From Montifringilla adamsi (taxonomy: Eukaryota > Chordata > Aves > Passeriformes > Passeridae), in contig JAGGNK010011225.1 in assembly GCA_017590115.1 (NCBI GenBank), forward strand, positions 435,387-499,386: a stretch of 64,000 nt of DNA. Direction: 5' to 3'. The notes under the pieces were generated by a model. That model was given only the letters and a program-made list of their open reading frames with translations, searched no databases and was not told the DNA's origin. This document shows, piece after piece, positions 23,801 to 35,800 of this stretch (the stretch's first letter is position 1; the number at the start of each line of letters is the position of its first letter). Position numbers and translations under genes: made by a program.

Positions 23801-26800
23801 AAAGGGCCTAAAGTGTGGTTTGACATGTATCATCCCCTTCACAATGAAGAATTCACCTTCCTGTCAAAGAGCTGTATGTGTCCTGGCGTGACTGTGTGTG
23901 CTCTGTTGCGAGTGGAAGAGTTGTTGGCAAGATGAAAAGCTGAAAGAAATTTTCATTAAAACCACACACAAACAAGTGAGCCATATTTCCAAATCCAAGG
24001 TCCTGGCACTCCTCACCCCACAGAGCATTGTGTAACACATCTTTGGGTTCCTCCACTACTGGCTACTGTTCTGTGTGCATTTTGTTTCTAAAAGGTTAGT
24101 GTGCAGTGTGAACACTGACAGTGAGCTTTGCAGGAGTGGATGTGGTACAATTGCAAGCAGCTAAGAAATCACCAGCAAGGCCATTTTATACCACATCTCT
24201 GAAGTCCATAAACAGCTTTGATTAGGCCTTTACTCGGCTGCCTTGTCTTCTTATTTTTTCAGGAGCAGTTCTACTATAACAGTGCTCCTGACAAGCTTTT
24301 GTCTGGCTCACCCATCTTCTGCCTCTGCTGTTTTTCTGGGGAACACAAGCTGACTCTCACAATCAGGACACTCCCCTCATCAGCATTCAGAGGATTACTT
24401 CAGCTGTTCAGCTTGTTGCAGTGCAGCTTGAATTATTTAATCTTCGTACTTTAGTTAGTTGACTGGCTTCTTACACTGGGGCTGTGAAACTTCTGAATTA
24501 GCCAGGATCATGATTTTAAGCCTTAGTAAACTACACACACACAGAGCTGGATGTGCTATCAGTTGTATAAAAAAAATATCAAGCAAGTGTAAGAGATCCA
24601 GATATGAAGGAGAAGAAATACCAGAGAAGAAAATGAGAACTTGAATTTTGGTGCATCATCTTTACCCCAAAACCATCTTCCATGTATTGCAAGTATGGGA
24701 GGGATGAGGGGAACACAAAAGCAAGTACCCATTACCTTTGCAGTTTAGCTTTAGCAGGGAGGTAGTTAAAAGACACATCACCTTTTTCTTACCCATTTTC
24801 TCTCCAGTTTCTCCCCAGTCATTCATAAAATACTGCAAGGTTTTTTCACTTGAATTTGAATTGCTACTTTCTACTTGCTTCTATTGAAAATAAAGAGAAA
24901 AAACACATCCTGGATTCTCCAGATGGCCCATTTTGCTTTCATGATGAGAACAAGAACTGGTGTGTTAGTGGGCAGTCACCATCATCATGCAGGGAGAATT
25001 GAAAATTTCTGCAGGCTTGGACTCCTGATACCCCTACTCTGGCTGTGATCTATGTTTTGAAATGTCAGGAAAATTCTTCTTCACCCCCTTGCCTCAAATC
25101 ACGTCGATCATGAAAACACCACTGGGATGTTCTCCTTCCCCTTCCACCTTTTCAGCTGCGAGTGCTATGCAAGGGAGACAAGACCCATGTTTGGGTCACT
25201 GTGTGGCTACCACAGCACAAGAAATGTGGCCACGAGGAAATTCTGGCGCTTACCTCGGCTGGCCCGGCTCCGAGTGCGGACACCGAGTGCCATGGTGCTG
25301 TCCCCCCCCACAGAGCAGGTCTTCAGCACAGCCTTCATGTTCTCGTGCTCAGCAGCATCCTCGGCATACTGCAGGCCCTGGGGCTGGCTCTGGCAGGGCG
25401 GGGAGCTGCTGGAGAACTTGCCAGACTGTGGGAGGAAAAGCATTTGTTGTGTCAACTGAGAACAGCATGGACAATAGGCCAGGGGCGCCACTGTGAATTG
25501 CAAGGAAAGAAGTGTCCTCCTAGGCTTGGTTTGCAGCAGAGCTATTCCCGAAAGAGTTGAGCAACAGTTGGTCCTCTCCAGAGCATTCACTCTGACCAGA
25601 AATAAACCTGAAACTGGGTGACAGCAGGGAGCAGACATAGTCAGAGGAAGAACAGATGCATTAGCTCGAGCTTTGTAATTTTGACCTTATGTCTGAGAGT
25701 AAAAGGTACAAAGCAAGGACTTGCTTTGAAACCTTCGATCCAGACTGGGTCTGATCTGGGGTCAGGCATAATGCTGAGAGGAACAGCATGAGACCCAAGA
25801 GAAAAAAAGAATTGCTTTTTTTTCCTGTACAATCAACTTTCACTAGCAATGCAAAATGGGGACAGTGGTCTAGGAAGAGACACCTTTCCCTCTGACTTGC
25901 TGCTCAGAAAACTCTCAATCTGCTCTAAAACACAGTTATCTACAAGTAACTTTAATACACATTGCCACTAATGCTTAATAAGTCCCTGGTCCCAAAACAT
26001 CCAGACAAATTATTTATGAAACACACAAAATTGCAGTCAGAAGAACAAACAAAACCTTACAACAGATAGAGGAGTCTGCCCTCTGCTTCCCTGTCACCAT
26101 GACTATGTGAACAACAGCAGCTACACCAGCTGGGCATGCACAGTGTGGGTATGCAGCAGCCCCACCAGTGACCAAAACAACCACCTAGGAATGGGTGGGA
26201 GCAGTAGAAGTGGGTACTTTCTAAGGAGAAGGGCTTGCATTGCTGGGCTGCTGACCCTTCCCAGACTCTGCCTCCAAAGGGCTTGGATGCTGGTATTCGC
26301 CACTGTGCTCTTATCTACAGAAAAGACAAAGCACACTGAAAATACAGCCCTGACTGCAGGAAATACCGACCCTGTTGACAGCAAACAGGCATCAAGAGAT
26401 AACAATAAACCTCAGTACTCTCACTCAAATCAGCCCAGCATCAGACACCAAAGTATGTTTTGTTATTCCTTTTAATCTTTCTTACTCTAATTCAGCACAG
26501 ATGAAAGGACAAGTGCTGCATTCTCTTCTTCCTTTGCATAATAAACAACATTAATTATTCACTTGATGATATCAAGCCAGTCAGTTAAAGGGATGCAAAC
26601 CTGCAAAGCCCTTCTGTTAGAGAATGGTAAATTGAAAGAAAAGACTGGGCCCTACTTTCAGAGCTTTGATCAAGTCTCCATCTGAAGACTGCAAATTGAA
26701 AAAGTTTAATCTGGAAACCAATGATAAGATGATTCTGTTTTAACATAGTGACTTTTTGGGGTTAAATAGCAAGTTAACTGAGTAGCAAAACAATAATCCC

Positions 26801-29800
26801 TAAAAGGAACTGAGCTAAATATACCAGTAAAAGACCTATTTTGATAGCTAGAAGTTTGTTTTCTTGTTAAAAGATTAGCTTGTAACATTTTGATGTGAAA
26901 AATATGCAAGTGCTAGAGTTTCACATGTGAAATTAAGAGACAGGAAAATATTAGAGAAAAACTGCTATGAAAGGACATGCCATTTTTGCATCAATACTAC
27001 CCTCTTATACAAAGTGGGTTGTTCAGTAATCAATACAATTTCTAAAAAATTCCAAAGGATAAAGCCTCCACACAACTGTTAGTTCCTGTTCACACAGGTT
27101 AGTTACATGTTGGCATAAACAGGCAAATTAATGTAATTTTGTTTCCATGCCCTAACCTCTACAGCACAAACCGTGACTGGGGGCCAAAGCTCTAGAGCCA
27201 AGATCTATTTAATTTCTTTTATTTTCAGATGTTGCCATAAATTGCTGGCCAAACCCCAGCCTGGTGAGAAAATGACCACTACTATGAAACAGTGAGCATT
27301 AAGCCACATTGTTTATGTTCAGCAAATTGAAGAAAGCTCTAATACTGAACAAAAAATGCATTGCAAAAAAGATGCTCCTCAAATCAATAAATATTTCTTA
27401 TGAATATAGCTAGAACATCACCTTCAGGAGCACTTTATGATAGATACATGAACTACTTCATGGCTCATCTCGATGATCAATGAAGTGTCTCATTCTCTAT
27501 TTATACAGCAAGGCAAACAGTTAGGGTTTGCTTAACATCCCTGTATACTGATGATTTTGAAAACTTTATAAAATAATACCATGTGGGGTTACACAGCTTA
27601 AGGAGTATGAAATTATTCTGGTAATCCATAGCCCAGGGTAACTAATGATATCCATAACATTTATATCACTGATGTTTTGGGTAATGGGGATAGTTTGCAG
27701 TATATTACAGACAGTAAGGAAAAGAAATGAGGAAACTTAAAATTATTAAGCCCTCAGATAAGGATATCCTTATTCAAGAGGACAGGAATGCATACAGTTA
27801 AAGCTGACTGTAAAAATACATTCTTATGATTGAGACAAAAAGGTATGAGAAGTATGTCATGGTTCATACTTCCAGTTGAGCAGATGGAGTTGAGCAGTCC
27901 ATACTATCTGAGTTAGAAATTAGATGGCACAGCACACAGGAGACATGAGATGACATGCTTTTTTCAGAGAACCATACCTCAACATCCTCTTCGTCATCGG
28001 TCTGCCACTGGAAACAAAGGACAAGGTGGAAAAGGACAAACAGCAAGATTTAAGAAAGACAGCACCATCAAGCCATGACAGAGTAAGAGGTAACCATGGT
28101 ACTGTTTATGCAATAGGAGGACATAAAAACAGAAGACATATAAGGAATTAATTTTCATGCCTTAGACAGCCAGCTTGCTCTTTTTTTTTTTAAGCTGATT
28201 GTATGTAGAGCAGACTGTCAGTAGGGTATGTAGAAATTTCCTGATTTTCCTCACAGAAATGGTGAACTGAAACTACCTCTAACCCATCCTATTTCTCTCC
28301 CTTGAGTCCTGCAGCTGTTTGCCCCATGGAAGTTGACAACACTAAGTAGGGCTCCTTCTCCTTCTTCCAGCTCTGTGCAGCACAGGGAGGTCCTGGCTGC
28401 TGTTCCTCTCAGTGCAGAGGTCAACTTCTTGGCAATTCCTTTTCTCTACACATAAGTGTTTGTTTTAATTCCTTTTTTAAGCTCGGGTTTTTCTACTTCC
28501 AATTCAACAGAGCACTCAAATCAAATGCTGGGTAGTCTTTCAATAAATGCTTAAAGTTCTCCAGTAGCTGCCTGATACCTGATCCTGGAAATCAGAGGGA
28601 TGCAATTATCCATTGTTATTCAAGGCCTTTGCCCTCTGTGACAGCAGGCATCTAAAACTATCTTGATGGTTGCACTACATTAAATGCACATACAAAAATA
28701 TTGTGGGATATGGAATATTCTTAAATTTGGGGATTTATAGGGAATTAGTGAACAATTTATATCTGTATTCCCAAATGCCTTGGGAATTCTTCACTGGGTT
28801 AGAAGATACCCCACATGGAAGTTTCCCAAAGTAAAACATGGCTTCTCAAGTATCTGGGCTCCCTGTTTCCATAATTTTCAGTTTGATTGTTTATAAAGTG
28901 GAAACATAGGCCAGAAATTTTATGCACTTCTTTATTTGTGGGTTTTGTTTTGTTTTTTTATAGAAGGAGCATTCCACCAATAGTATTCCTCTCCCTCATG
29001 TTACTAATACACATTTTTGACCTTATCTCCATCTCAGCTCTGATTTCTGTCTGGGATTGATACATTCTGTTCCAGAAACATTCATCATTAAAAATGAAAG
29101 CCTGATTTACTTTGGCCCTCAGTTTAGTTTCAGCACAATCTCCATAAGAAGATTAGCTGTGACTGCTGAGCAGCACATTAACATTACTTTTTAAGGGTAT
29201 GTTTTATGCAAAGAGTGAGATGCTTATTCTAATTTGGACAGACACAGTGATACTGACACTCAGGCAGTGTGTTTTGCAGAGGGACCATGGCAGGTATGTT
29301 CCCTTTGCATCAAAATTGTCTGTCTTTTTTCTGTCCCTCTGGGGGGCAGGGAGTCACTCTATAAAGCAATTCTTCTGAAGAGGACCACTGTTCACTTTTT
29401 GCCATGAGTAAGAAACAGAAAGAATAGGAGATAGAAACAGTCTTGTATTCTAATTCTACCTATCATATAATAAACAGTCTTGTATTCTAATTCTATCATC
29501 TATCTATCTATCTATCTATCTTTCTAATCTAATGCATCATTCTGTACATTCAGCTAATAAGTAAAGGGCAGCAGGAGAGTAAATTAAGCTAAACAATACA
29601 AAAAGGCAGTCAGGGCAAGGTAAAATAGTAGAGAACGCACATTACCAAAACTGTGCTCTAAACAAAAGTGTACTATAGTATTACTTTGTATCAAGCTAGC
29701 TTTTTACAGGGTAAAGGACCAGCTGCTGACCTTCCATTTTATCTAGCCAGCAGTGATTTGCTGTGGACTCACTTTAAGGGCACTTCTTTGCTTGACTTTG

Positions 29801-32800
29801 CTCATCTCCAGTACCTGGGCATTACCATTTCTCTCCCTCCTGCTCTACATGGAGAGCACTCACTCCTAGAACCACTGTCCCACACCCAAAGCTACTGCAG
29901 TGCACAGGAGGAATAGTTCACCACTCCCTTCATATTTCCATGTCTGAAGAGGCATTTGCTTCTAGCAAATACTGACAGCAGTAGTAAAAGCAGCAAAATA
30001 AATAAATCAACCTTATGTTTCACAAGGGAATCTGCTCTCATCCTGGTGTGTATATTCTGTCTTGTATTTACTTCTTTATTTTGTCTTTATAAAAACCACT
30101 GAGAAATAGCAATAAACTAAGAATTTTTTAACATGTAATATTATCAAAAAGCAGTGAAAGAATATTGGTATGCTGAATACCACTTGCAGACACAAGATGC
30201 TAATTTGAAGGAAAAAAAGCCATTTGATTCTTCTGTCATTCAATACTGGACGTTGCAGGACAGTTTGAGATCTCTCTCCTTCTCTTCCTCCTGCCCTCAC
30301 ATTTTTCCTTTAGGGTAGCATTTCTGTGCAACAGATTTGCTGTTTCAAAATATTATGTGTATTACATAGCAATTTTGAAATTGAAACTCTTAAGTATCAA
30401 GAAAAGCAGAGCTTCATAAATCGGGGAGACAGATGCTTATATTACCTACTATTATTAAAAATCATTTAAAAGCTCAGACTTGTACCTGTAATTGCATTTC
30501 TTCCCTATTTTGCTTGCTCCCTGAAATGAGTGCCATCATTGGCTAAAGCCAGACATAAGGTTACAGAGACTAGGCAATTTTCCCTGTGAAACTGTGGCAA
30601 AAAACTGTTCTTTTTTTTTTTTTTTCCTTACCCCTCTCCTCCAGACAACATTCACCACGATTTAAACTGACAGTGCCCAGTCCACTTCCGCTATTAAAGA
30701 ACATATAAACAGAAAGATATCTGTGGTAAAAGGCTGAAAGAAGACTGGAAATGATCCCCATTGTGCTCCTGAGCCCTACTCTGTGTGAGTAGTTGAAGCT
30801 GATGCAAGTTCTCCATGTAAAGAACCAGCAGACTCTCCATGCAACAAGCCAGCGCCCCTCTGCCTTCCAAGTCTGCAGGGGGGACAAGGTTTAACAGATA
30901 CAGGTGTTCTCCTTAAGAACCGGGCTGGTTCTGGCTTATTCCTTTCCTGCTTTTGTCACAATCCCTCCTCATCTGCCCAAAAGCAGTGTACTGCGAGGTG
31001 TTCAAAATGAGACCCTGAGGAAACTTTCAAAAGGACAGGGAGGTAAATTTTCAAATAACTGCACAATACTTTTAGGTCAGCAAAAGCAGAAAGTAAAATT
31101 CCATATGAGTATTGCATATTATAATCACTTTCTACAAAGAATTTCTTTCCAATGTCAAGATCTCAACTTTCTTCTATCAGTATTTTGTAACTAGTGAATC
31201 ACTGTCAATGCATTACTGACCCATCTCCCCTTTCCAAGCCTTCAAATATAAAACACCAAGAAAATCAAGACCAGATACAAACCACAGCCAAAACAAAACT
31301 ACAATAAAATTCCACGTTTTCATAATTCTTCACACATAAATATCTTCCATCCTGCTGACTTGGAAACTTATTCTGAGGTAGATATAGCTTTGAAGTTGTC
31401 AGAGGAAGCCATGACAAATAGTCTGATGCAACTTCAACTCAGTTTTACCATATACTGCAGTTCAAATAAAAGGTAAATGAGGCCATATTACTGGGCTATG
31501 GTCAAAGAGATTTAGATAAGTTCTGAAATAACTACGTGGCCACATTAATAACTCCCTTAAAGAATATTCCTGTAAGGGCATTTTTAAAGACTGTTGGTTT
31601 TTACTCATGCAGGGTTTTTGGTTTCAAGCTAATAGGACTGTTCTATAATTATAAATTAGTGATAGGGAAAATATACTCCCTTTTTTAAGATCTGCAAGAT
31701 TTTTTTTTTAGTGTAACATTGTCAGATGGCATTTAATTCTTGCCAAATCTCAACAGCATCTTGAGCTTAACAAGAAATCTTCCTCCAATACTACTTTTGT
31801 TCTGAGAAAGGCCTTGATGCCTCCTTCCCTCCATTTTCAGGCCATTGTCCCTCGTTCTGTCCCTTGCTGACTCACTGTCAAGCCTGAGACTTTTTGTGGT
31901 TTGAAAGGGTCCCATTTCTCTGCTTTCTCAACCCAGCTGCCAGTGACCAGAACTCCTTTCACTCTTGCATTTTCTGCAGGCAGGATATAGACAAGATTTT
32001 TGTCCTGGCACAGCAGTTATTCTGGACAGATAATACCGAAACACTACATTATATAGTAGGGACATAGTAGGAAAACAGTAACTCCTTTGCATCTCAGTCT
32101 CAAGCTAGTAAAAAGTGTCAAAGCTATGTGAGGGAAGGAAAATTTTAATTTACAAAGTGCTTTGGTTAATGCTGTCTTTTGGCTCCTTTAGAACACATCA
32201 GGAAAACGAAGAAGCAATTGCAGAAAGTGATTTCACTTCTCTAGTGGTAGTTTTGTAAATCTGTATGACTGTATTATACCCTTTGTATAAAATCAGAGCC
32301 TCTTCCTTAACCTGAGACTACACCAAAAGAAAAAATCCTTTGATTATAATGCAGGTTTAACATTTTCTCTAGACGGGGCAGATTTCCAAATGTAAAGAGG
32401 ATATTGCCAGGAAAGATCTACAAATGATTGTGAGTCAATGACTTAAATAAAATCTCAATTCATGTCAGTCCCAATACATATATATGTATTTATATATTTA
32501 TATTGACCCATGTTGCCTGAGCCATAAAACTGTAATCAGCTTCGGGCTTTTCATGCCAAAGGCAGGGGTAGCTTCATGTGCAATGAAACACTTGCATTTA
32601 ATCGAGACTCCAGATCTGGACTTTGAGACAGCTGGAAACTTTTATTAAGTACTGGCACTTCTTAAAACTCTATTTGGATTGAGTCAAACTACATCAACTT
32701 TAAAAAAAAAATAGAAAAAATTATAAAAAGGGGATTTTAAAACCTATTATGCTGAGAAAACTAATCTTACTTTAATTTATTCTATGAGTATGCAGTCTTA

Positions 32801-35800
32801 CAGTCAAAAAGTTTACACAGTAACGTTATGTGGACATAAATTTGTCCATCCTTTCAGAATCCCAAAGTAGTCTGTTGCCATAAAATTGGCTGGTCTGTGC
32901 TCTGAAGTTAAGAAAAAAATGCACATGAAATGCATGTATATGTGCATAGTTATATACACAGACATAAAAAAAATAAAATATCAAGGCTCAAGACTACTAG
33001 AATATTTAAAGATGGAGAAAAAAATCCATTAAAATTTCGCTGCAATCACTTATATAGCTACAATGATTCATCATCTAAATTATGTCCTCAGTTTGGATTC
33101 TGATTTCTAGGATTTTTTTCTTTTTCATGTTCTTGGCTGGTCAGATACACACTGATGGCTTCTGATGTCTTCTAGATATTTTGGACACTGTCTGTGCAGC
33201 ACACAGAGAAGCACTTTTTGGATAATTAATTTCAGTTTGTTCTTCTCCTATACAATTTTATGAAGCAGAAGTTATACACAATCAAGGACTTGCAAGTCTT
33301 GTCTTCTAATAGAGGACTTGTACTTACAGCACAAGGACCTCTAAAATTAAAAATAGAGTAGCAACATTTCATATACCACATGCAGTGAAAGAAAGTTTTA
33401 AAAATCCACACTATGGGAGATACCATTTGCCACTTACATCTGTTATCATTTTCCCTCTGGTCTTGTTTCTTTCCCTGTGGTTAGCTCGTTTCTGTTTTTG
33501 CTGCAGAACTCGTTCCCTGGTGGTGCGGTATTCCAGAGCAAATTCACTAATAATCTTGCAGAACTTATTGATGTTGACTTCACGTATCGCGTAGGGAGGA
33601 TGGCCCATAAATAACAAAAATGAGTGAAACCTGGAAAAAAATGAGTTATAAATGTAAAGGGAAAAAATCCTTATTGATGGTCTCTTGGAAAAAAACCAAC
33701 AACCCTATATTTCACTGAATCCATTTATTACTTTACTAGCTCCCATAATTTCCTTTGTGCTACAGAATTTTCATGGATGCTTTGCATAACATTGGTATGT
33801 TTTATAATTAAAACCATGAAAGTCTAGCCTATGATAACTTCATCCTAGTCTACTTTCCCAGGCTGATGCAGGAGATAAAATATTTATGGAACTCCATCAC
33901 TTTATATGACTAATTTGGCACGTGAATGACCAATTTCATTTCTGTTATAGAAAAAAAATATTTATTAAGTTTCAATTCTATTTATTTGTATTAAGCAACT
34001 TCAAAGAGGCTCTTAGGACTTTGGGCAAAGTCTAGACAAGAAGAATGCAGATTTACAGGCTAGCAAACACAAGAAGGAAAGAATTTCTGGTTCACAACAC
34101 TGACCGTAAAATTATATTATCTACCAAGTACATTAGTTTGGGACACTCTCAATTCACATTTTTACTGCTTCTGTGGCATTCAGAACTTTAGCACTATTTG
34201 CAATTTTTACTATTGCTTCTATACTGCATGATTTACAGCAGTACACCAAATGTATAAAAATATATGGGAATTCCTTTTAACTGCAACCTGAGGACAAGAA
34301 GTTTTCCCAATCTTAGAAAGATGCAAGTGTACCAAAACATTTTTAAAAACTATCACAGCAGTTGCAGGATATCAGAGGAGAAAGTTGATATTTTTTTTAC
34401 TTGCACAATGCCTATGATAAACACAATAGGAAACTAATGAATTCACTTCCCTTCCACTGCAATTGGGATTTCTGCTTACTTGTGGCATAAACCCTAAGTC
34501 ATTACAAAAATGAAAGAAGAACTGAATCAACTTCTCAAGTGTATACCCACAAATTTGGGATCATTTGGAATCCAGTTCTTAATTTTGACCACAGCAATTT
34601 AGAAATTATCCAGAAGTCGGAAAATCTCACGATTTCATTAAACCCAACTGCAGATCCTAAGGAGAGGAATCTTAAATCTGCCTTCAGCTGGTATTAGCAT
34701 AAAACACATAGTCAAAGATCTTGCAAATAGGAGTGGTTCTGCCTACCAAAGAGCCCATTGTACAAGACTGGTTTCAGCTTCTGCATATGATGAATTTGTC
34801 AATAAAACATTTTTTGCTACAATCTCTTCTTGTTTATCACACAGTAAGCCAAGCCTCCTTAAAAAATAATCCAGGATTGAACAGAAAATGTATTAACTTA
34901 ACTACAAAGCTGTTAGTTTTTGGGGACTAGGAGGCAAAAGACACAGTTATTGCACCTTGGGAATAAATGACTGCCTGGATGATTGTTTTTTTTAGTCAAA
35001 AATATAGAAATTTCTGGAGTGGGGCTTGGAGTGGAGTTTCTTCAATGGAGACTATAACAAAATATGCACCACATACAACCCAGCAACATTCCCTGCAGGA
35101 ACAGGCATTAAACACTTACAAAACACATATTTATGATGTCATAACTGTTATAATTTTAATAACATGTTATAATTTTACCAAGTAATTTACTATCAAGGTA
35201 TTGCTGTCACCAATATAATTCTGTACCTGTTAATTATTCTTCTATGAACAATCTTCAGGATTATGATTCGTTCTGCACAGTCTTTAAGGAACTCAGACAT
35301 TTTTTGCTTTAGACTTGGCTTCATTTCATGCTTTGCTATAGCCTTAAGGTGATCCCATGATGCTTTGCACCGTCTTTCCATCTGACACAAGTTTTCCTGG
35401 AGTTGTTCAAAGTCAACCTGAAAAGAGAAAGGAAAAGAAAAGGTAACACTTGAAGTGAAAACACTGCGGTTGTATACCTGGATATCCAAACAATGCCATC
35501 TGTGTGTATGAAAGAGTCAAGGTAGTAGGAACACAACATCAATTAACATTATTAATTATTAGTAAAACAATAAAAAATAGCTTTCTCTATCACACTATGT
35601 CTAGGCATGTAATGTTAGTAAGGAAAACTGAAAACAAAGAAATACCCATACACATATATTTGGTTTTATTCCTGGAGGCCTAACATCTAAAGAAGGGGCA
35701 AAAAAATATTGTGATGTGTTTTTTCCCTTGCTAATAACTTCATGGTTGCACCAAGCAACTGCATGACTCAGTTCTTTCTGAGGTAATACAAAACTTTCTC

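Larger units (their letters stand above)
28002..33437 (-). other. FHOD3: Intron (5.4 kb) upstream of the microexon
   Basis: Phase-0 intron with consensus gtaagt donor. A long pyrimidine-rich tract on the minus strand (about 28008-28040) precedes the microexon acceptor. It holds a 37-bp-period duplication plus (CTAT)n (29435-29520), an AT-rich simple stretch near 32470-32505, and a weak CR1-like segment (31740-31900). Confidence 0.85.

Noticed and set aside
25062..25560. Three overlapping plus-strand open frames of 110-144 codons
   Set aside because: They are antisense shadows of the GC-rich FHOD3 linker exon at 25254-25425.
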